From positions 62,001 through 126,000 of the forward strand of contig JHWS01000005.1 of the NCBI GenBank assembly GCA_000687675.1: a DNA stretch of 64,000 nucleotides, in the 5' to 3' direction. Under the pieces are notes generated by a model. The model did not search any database. It was not told the origin of the DNA and saw only the letters and a list, made by a program, of their open reading frames with translations. This document shows, one piece after another, positions 61,154-64,000 of this stretch; positions within the stretch are counted from its first letter, which is position 1; each line of letters opens with the position of its first letter. The DNA is from Lachnospiraceae bacterium NC2008 (GTDB lineage Bacteria > Bacillota > Clostridia > Lachnospirales > Lachnospiraceae). Made by a program: the position numbers and the translations under genes.

Positions 61154-61857
61154 ATACACAAACAGACAACAAAAAGATAAGTTTCATTGTATCTATATCT
61201 GATGAGATTGAATTTAAAGAGGCTGCATTATATCTTAATAAGATGAGGCTGCCAGAAGGATATACAAGGGATATCATTCCGATATATGATTGTAAATCTA
61301 TGGCTCAGGCCTATAACCAGGCTATGAACCAGTCAGATGCAAAATATAAGATTTACTTTAGACAGGATGTTATGATTATTAATCCAAATTTCCTAAGTGA
61401 CATCTTAACTGTCTTTAGTATGGATCCTAAGATAGGTATGCTTGGTGTGGTTGGTGCACCTAAGCTATCAAAAAGTGGCATCCTGTCATATTCTCAGTGT
61501 GTAGGAAACCTATATTCATACGACAATGAGAATATTGATTTTAAGTCCTATGCTTTTAGAAAAGAGGATGGCTATACAGAGGTTGAATGCGTGTCGGGAT
61601 TAATTATGGTTACATCACAGGATCTTCCTTGGAGGGAAGATTTATTTGATGGAGATTTGTACTTTGATTTGGCTCAATCCTTTGAGTTTAGAAAACATGG
61701 CTACAAGGTAGTTGTTCCTAATCAGCTTAAACCTTGGTGTATAGATGATAAGATTGAAGATAATGTATGGGCTTTTGATACATATAGAAAGATATTTGTT
61801 GACGAATATTTGAAGAAAAGCCAGTTTATGGCATATGACTGGAAGGAAAATCAATGA
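61147..61857 (+). CDS. Glyco_tranf_2_5-type glycosyltransferase
   Basis: 236 residues: a compact GT-A-like fold with ISFIVSISDEIEFKEAALYLNKM, YNQAMNQSDAKYKIYFRQDVMIINPNFLSDIL (QDV at the DxD position), MLGVVGAPKL and WREDLFDGDLYFDLAQSFEFRKHGYKVVVPN. This matches the small GT2-like family often found in Gram-positive glycan clusters. No membrane segment. Overlaps the upstream unknown gene and, by four bases, the downstream regulator. Confidence 0.75.
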   Translation: MLDTQTDNKKISFIVSISDEIEFKEAALYLNKMRLPEGYTRDIIPIYDCKSMAQAYNQAMNQSDAKYKIYFRQDVMIINPNFLSDILTVFSMDPKIGMLGVVGAPKLSKSGILSYSQCVGNLYSYDNENIDFKSYAFRKEDGYTEVECVSGLIMVTSQDLPWREDLFDGDLYFDLAQSFEFRKHGYKVVVPNQLKPWCIDDKIEDNVWAFDTYRKIFVDEYLKKSQFMAYDWKENQ

Positions 61858-62195
61858 TTAGTAAGATAGATAAAACTGCTATACTAAGAAGAGAAATACT
61901 TAATCAGTACGGCAGTGTTAGAAAATTCGCCGGAGCATCTGGCATAACATACAGCACACTTACTTCAGCCTTAGAAAGAGGTATTGAAGGTATGGCCTAC
62001 TCAAGTGTTATTAAAATGTGTGATATACTAGGATTGAATCCAGTAGACTTTTCAAGATTAGGAAGTGGTATGGTAGGAGACATACTTCTTAAAGAAAAGG
62101 TACTAAATAAGTATATTAAACTTAATGATGCAGGTCAGGACAAGGTTCTTGATTATATGGATGACCTTCTACTGGTTAAGAAATATAAGAGATAG
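61854..62195 (+). CDS. XRE-family helix-turn-helix regulator
   Basis: 113 residues. The helix-turn-helix lies in about 15-65: VRKFAGASGITYSTLTSALERGIEGMAYSSVIKMCDILGLNPVDF, the Cro/C1 pattern. The short C-terminal helix region (KYIKLNDAGQDKVLDYMDDLLLV) may dimerise. Overlaps the preceding gene by ATGA and has AAGGAAAA upstream, so it is coexpressed with the glycosyltransferases. A local regulator of the twin promoters is a plausible but untested role. Confidence 0.85.
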   Translation: MISKIDKTAILRREILNQYGSVRKFAGASGITYSTLTSALERGIEGMAYSSVIKMCDILGLNPVDFSRLGSGMVGDILLKEKVLNKYIKLNDAGQDKVLDYMDDLLLVKKYKR

Positions 62196-62208
62196 GTGGT
62201 AAAGACAG

Positions 62209-63906
62209 GTGTCTTCGAAAGGGAAATTAAAAAAGGCAGAAGTTAAGTCTTCTGGTTTAATGCAGTTTGCAGATTATGTTTTAGGGATTTTAACAGCAAT
62301 ATATGTATTTTTATTGTTGGTTGTATATCCTCTATATTATGAAAACAAGTACTTCAACATGGGGGAGGCTAAATATAACTTCTTCAATAAGGTTTCTGGA
62401 GCATTTACCATACTTCTTATGCTTGCCCTAGTAATGTGGCTTGTTGCATATTACAAAGAAATCTCATACGAAAAGATTTTTAAAGGGTATTCGATTACAG
62501 ACTGGTTCGCAGTTGGATTTTTATTAGTATCATTCTTATCATATTTATTAAGTTCTGATCATTATATGGCTCTTAATGGATATATAGATTGGAACATGGG
62601 ATTAATAGCCCAGACTATATTTGTACTGCTGTATTTCTTTATTTCACGATTTGGCAGATTTAGCAGACCTATCTTAAAGTGGGGTATGCTTACCTGTTTT
62701 ATCGTATGCTTACTCGCAGTACTTATGAGATTTGGTTTTGATCCTCTTGGTATGTATGACGATATCAGTCCAGCAGATATAGAGAAGTTTGTATCAACTA
62801 TTGGTCAGACAAGCTGGTATTCAAGCTATGCGGTTCTTATATATGCACTTGGTATGTTCTGGTATTTTGATGATAATCCAGATGGACTTATAGGAGATAT
62901 TCTTAGAGAGCAGAAGGTATCAGAAAAGATAATACATGGCATTAACTCATTTATATATGGGCTTTTTGTTATGGTAGGAGCTGCTTCCATAGTTACAGTT
63001 AACTCTGATTCTGCATTCGTAGCATTGACTCTTATCTTTATGGTATTTTTCTGGTATGGTCTTGAATCTAATGAGAAGTTCTCTAGATTCTTGGAACTTG
63101 CAGTTCTTGTTTTTACAACATTCAGACTTGTAGGTTTGTTACAGGACATGTTCCCAGAAAGACTTATAGAACACGTAGCAGATACAGAGGCTATATGTCA
63201 GTTCTTAAACCATAGCACAGCAACCTTAATTATATGGATTGCTCTCGTGCTGGTTTATATCGCATATAGAGTGGGACTTCACCTTAGCTTTGATAAGCTT
63301 AGAAGAACATATAAGTTCCAAGTTAAGAAGTTTGTTATTCTTAGAAAGGTTATGGTTATAGCTGCTATATTTGTTTTGTGGTTAGTAGCACTTCTTATAA
63401 TCCTAACAACAAACCATAAACTTCCAGCATCAATGAGCGGGATGTACAATAGTGGATTCTTTAACTTTGCAGATGCCTGGGGTAACCACAGAGGCTTTAA
63501 CTGGAAGATGGCAGTTGTAGCTCTTAATAATGCTTCTATAAAAGACCTCTTTGTAGGTGTTGGACCAGACTGTTTTAGCCTTGCTATGAGCAAGTACTGT
63601 AATGACTTGGTTTCTGTATACTGGCACGGTCAGACACTTGCATGTGCCCATAACGAGTTTCTTAATATGACAGTTACAGAAGGTATTCTTGGAATTACAG
63701 CTTACCTTGGAATGATGATTTCATCAGCGTCAAGACTTGGACGCTTAGCATATAAGAGACCAGAAGCTATAGGATGTCTTGTTATCATCCTTGCTTATAT
63801 AGGACACAATTTCTTCTGTTATCAGACATGCTGCTCTGCACCATATGTATTTATATTTATGGGAATTGGAGAAAGCATAATAAGAAAAGAGAAACAATCT
63901 GCTTAA
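62209..63906 (+). CDS. O-antigen ligase/polymerase-like membrane protein
   Basis: 565 residues, GTG start with AGGTGG upstream. About twelve membrane helices with a large outer loop (about 385-480) holding NHRGFNWKMAVVALNNASIKDLFVGVGPD and the Wzy/WaaL-type motif CAHNEFLNMTVTEGILGITAYLG. Members join or polymerise lipid-linked glycans on the outer face of the membrane. In this cluster it may ligate a glycan to its carrier or polymerise repeats. 14 bp after the regulator gene. Confidence 0.82.
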   Translation: MSSKGKLKKAEVKSSGLMQFADYVLGILTAIYVFLLLVVYPLYYENKYFNMGEAKYNFFNKVSGAFTILLMLALVMWLVAYYKEISYEKIFKGYSITDWFAVGFLLVSFLSYLLSSDHYMALNGYIDWNMGLIAQTIFVLLYFFISRFGRFSRPILKWGMLTCFIVCLLAVLMRFGFDPLGMYDDISPADIEKFVSTIGQTSWYSSYAVLIYALGMFWYFDDNPDGLIGDILREQKVSEKIIHGINSFIYGLFVMVGAASIVTVNSDSAFVALTLIFMVFFWYGLESNEKFSRFLELAVLVFTTFRLVGLLQDMFPERLIEHVADTEAICQFLNHSTATLIIWIALVLVYIAYRVGLHLSFDKLRRTYKFQVKKFVILRKVMVIAAIFVLWLVALLIILTTNHKLPASMSGMYNSGFFNFADAWGNHRGFNWKMAVVALNNASIKDLFVGVGPDCFSLAMSKYCNDLVSVYWHGQTLACAHNEFLNMTVTEGILGITAYLGMMISSASRLGRLAYKRPEAIGCLVIILAYIGHNFFCYQTCCSAPYVFIFMGIGESIIRKEKQSA

Positions 63907-63970
63907 GCACCATGAGGCGTGCTGAACTATCTTGATAGTAAGGCACAGGATTTTAATAAAAGGGGATAAT

Positions 63971-64000
63971 ATGGCGACTTTTAGTCTTTGTATGATTGTG
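63971..64000 (+). CDS. Start of a GT2-type glycosyltransferase, cut by window end
   Basis: ATG behind AAAAGGGGA; the ten visible residues, MATFSLCMIV, match the start of GT2 proteins whose conserved N-terminus reads SLCMIVKNE. Only the first 30 bases are inside. The preceding 64 bp contain two small palindromes (AGCAC/GTGCT and ACTATC/GATAGT) of unknown meaning. Confidence 0.55.
   Translation, partial: MATFSLCMIV

Overview
The window is a low-GC, Gram-positive-type chromosome segment. The flagellins, the flgM-flgN-flgK-flgL-fliW-csrA-flaG-fliD-fliS gene order, sigma-28 promoters with a CCGATA(T/A) -10 box, AAGGAGG ribosome sites and GH25/teichoic-type wall genes all point to a motile member of the Lachnospiraceae (Butyrivibrio/Roseburia/Lachnospira-like). 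This assignment is inferred from protein style, not from a marker gene.

Region 1 (1-21124) starts with the end of a divergent AEC-family permease and a 450-bp intergenic region. That region holds a 213-nt imperfect palindrome and two consensus sigma-A promoters facing outwards. A 20-kb co-directional cluster for a surface polysaccharide follows. It contains GDP-mannose and UDP-glucuronate synthesis (manC, ugd), a split GT-C-like membrane glycosyltransferase with a pair of small EamA/ArnEF-like flippase subunits, a membrane-anchored degenerate SGNH protein, two membrane-anchored GH25 muramidases, dTDP-sugar genes rmlB, rmlA and rmlC (no rmlD seen), a Wzm/Wzt ABC exporter whose ATPase has a C-terminal glycan-binding-type domain, a methyltransferase-kinase fusion resembling WbdD chain terminators, and a large GT2 enzyme.

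Region 2 (21211-30780) is signalling and surface proteins: a complete hybrid histidine kinase, a 999-residue coiled-coil surface protein with a lipoprotein behind it, a LytTR response regulator, a second hybrid sensor with HisKA, REC and HPt domains but no ATPase domain, and a small GT2.

Region 3 (30790-42275) holds O-acetylhomoserine sulfhydrylase, Ddl, an apparently leaderless RsuA/RluB-type pseudouridine synthase, an HI0933-type flavoprotein, three glycosyltransferases, a metallophosphoesterase and MscL.

Region 4 (42369-56853) is the late flagellar cluster: flgM, flgN, two tandem flgK, flgL, fliW, csrA, flaG, fliD, fliS, a fliT-like gene and two near-identical flagellins. Four sigma-28-type promoters are visible. 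The first flagellin leader carries a CsrA-type hairpin, which fits the fliW-csrA pair upstream. A LicD-type phosphotransferase fusion lies between the flagellins.

Region 5 (56893-64000) is a glycan-modification cluster: a DUF3880-type glycosyltransferase, a DUF6492-GT2-methyltransferase fusion, an unknown helical protein, a Glyco_tranf_2_5-type enzyme, an XRE regulator, an O-antigen-ligase-like protein and the start of another GT2. Two genes there carry near-identical promoters. Working model: the first cluster makes and exports a capped wall polysaccharide, and the later genes modify flagellin and/or wall glycans. No tRNA, rRNA, IS element or CRISPR array was seen.
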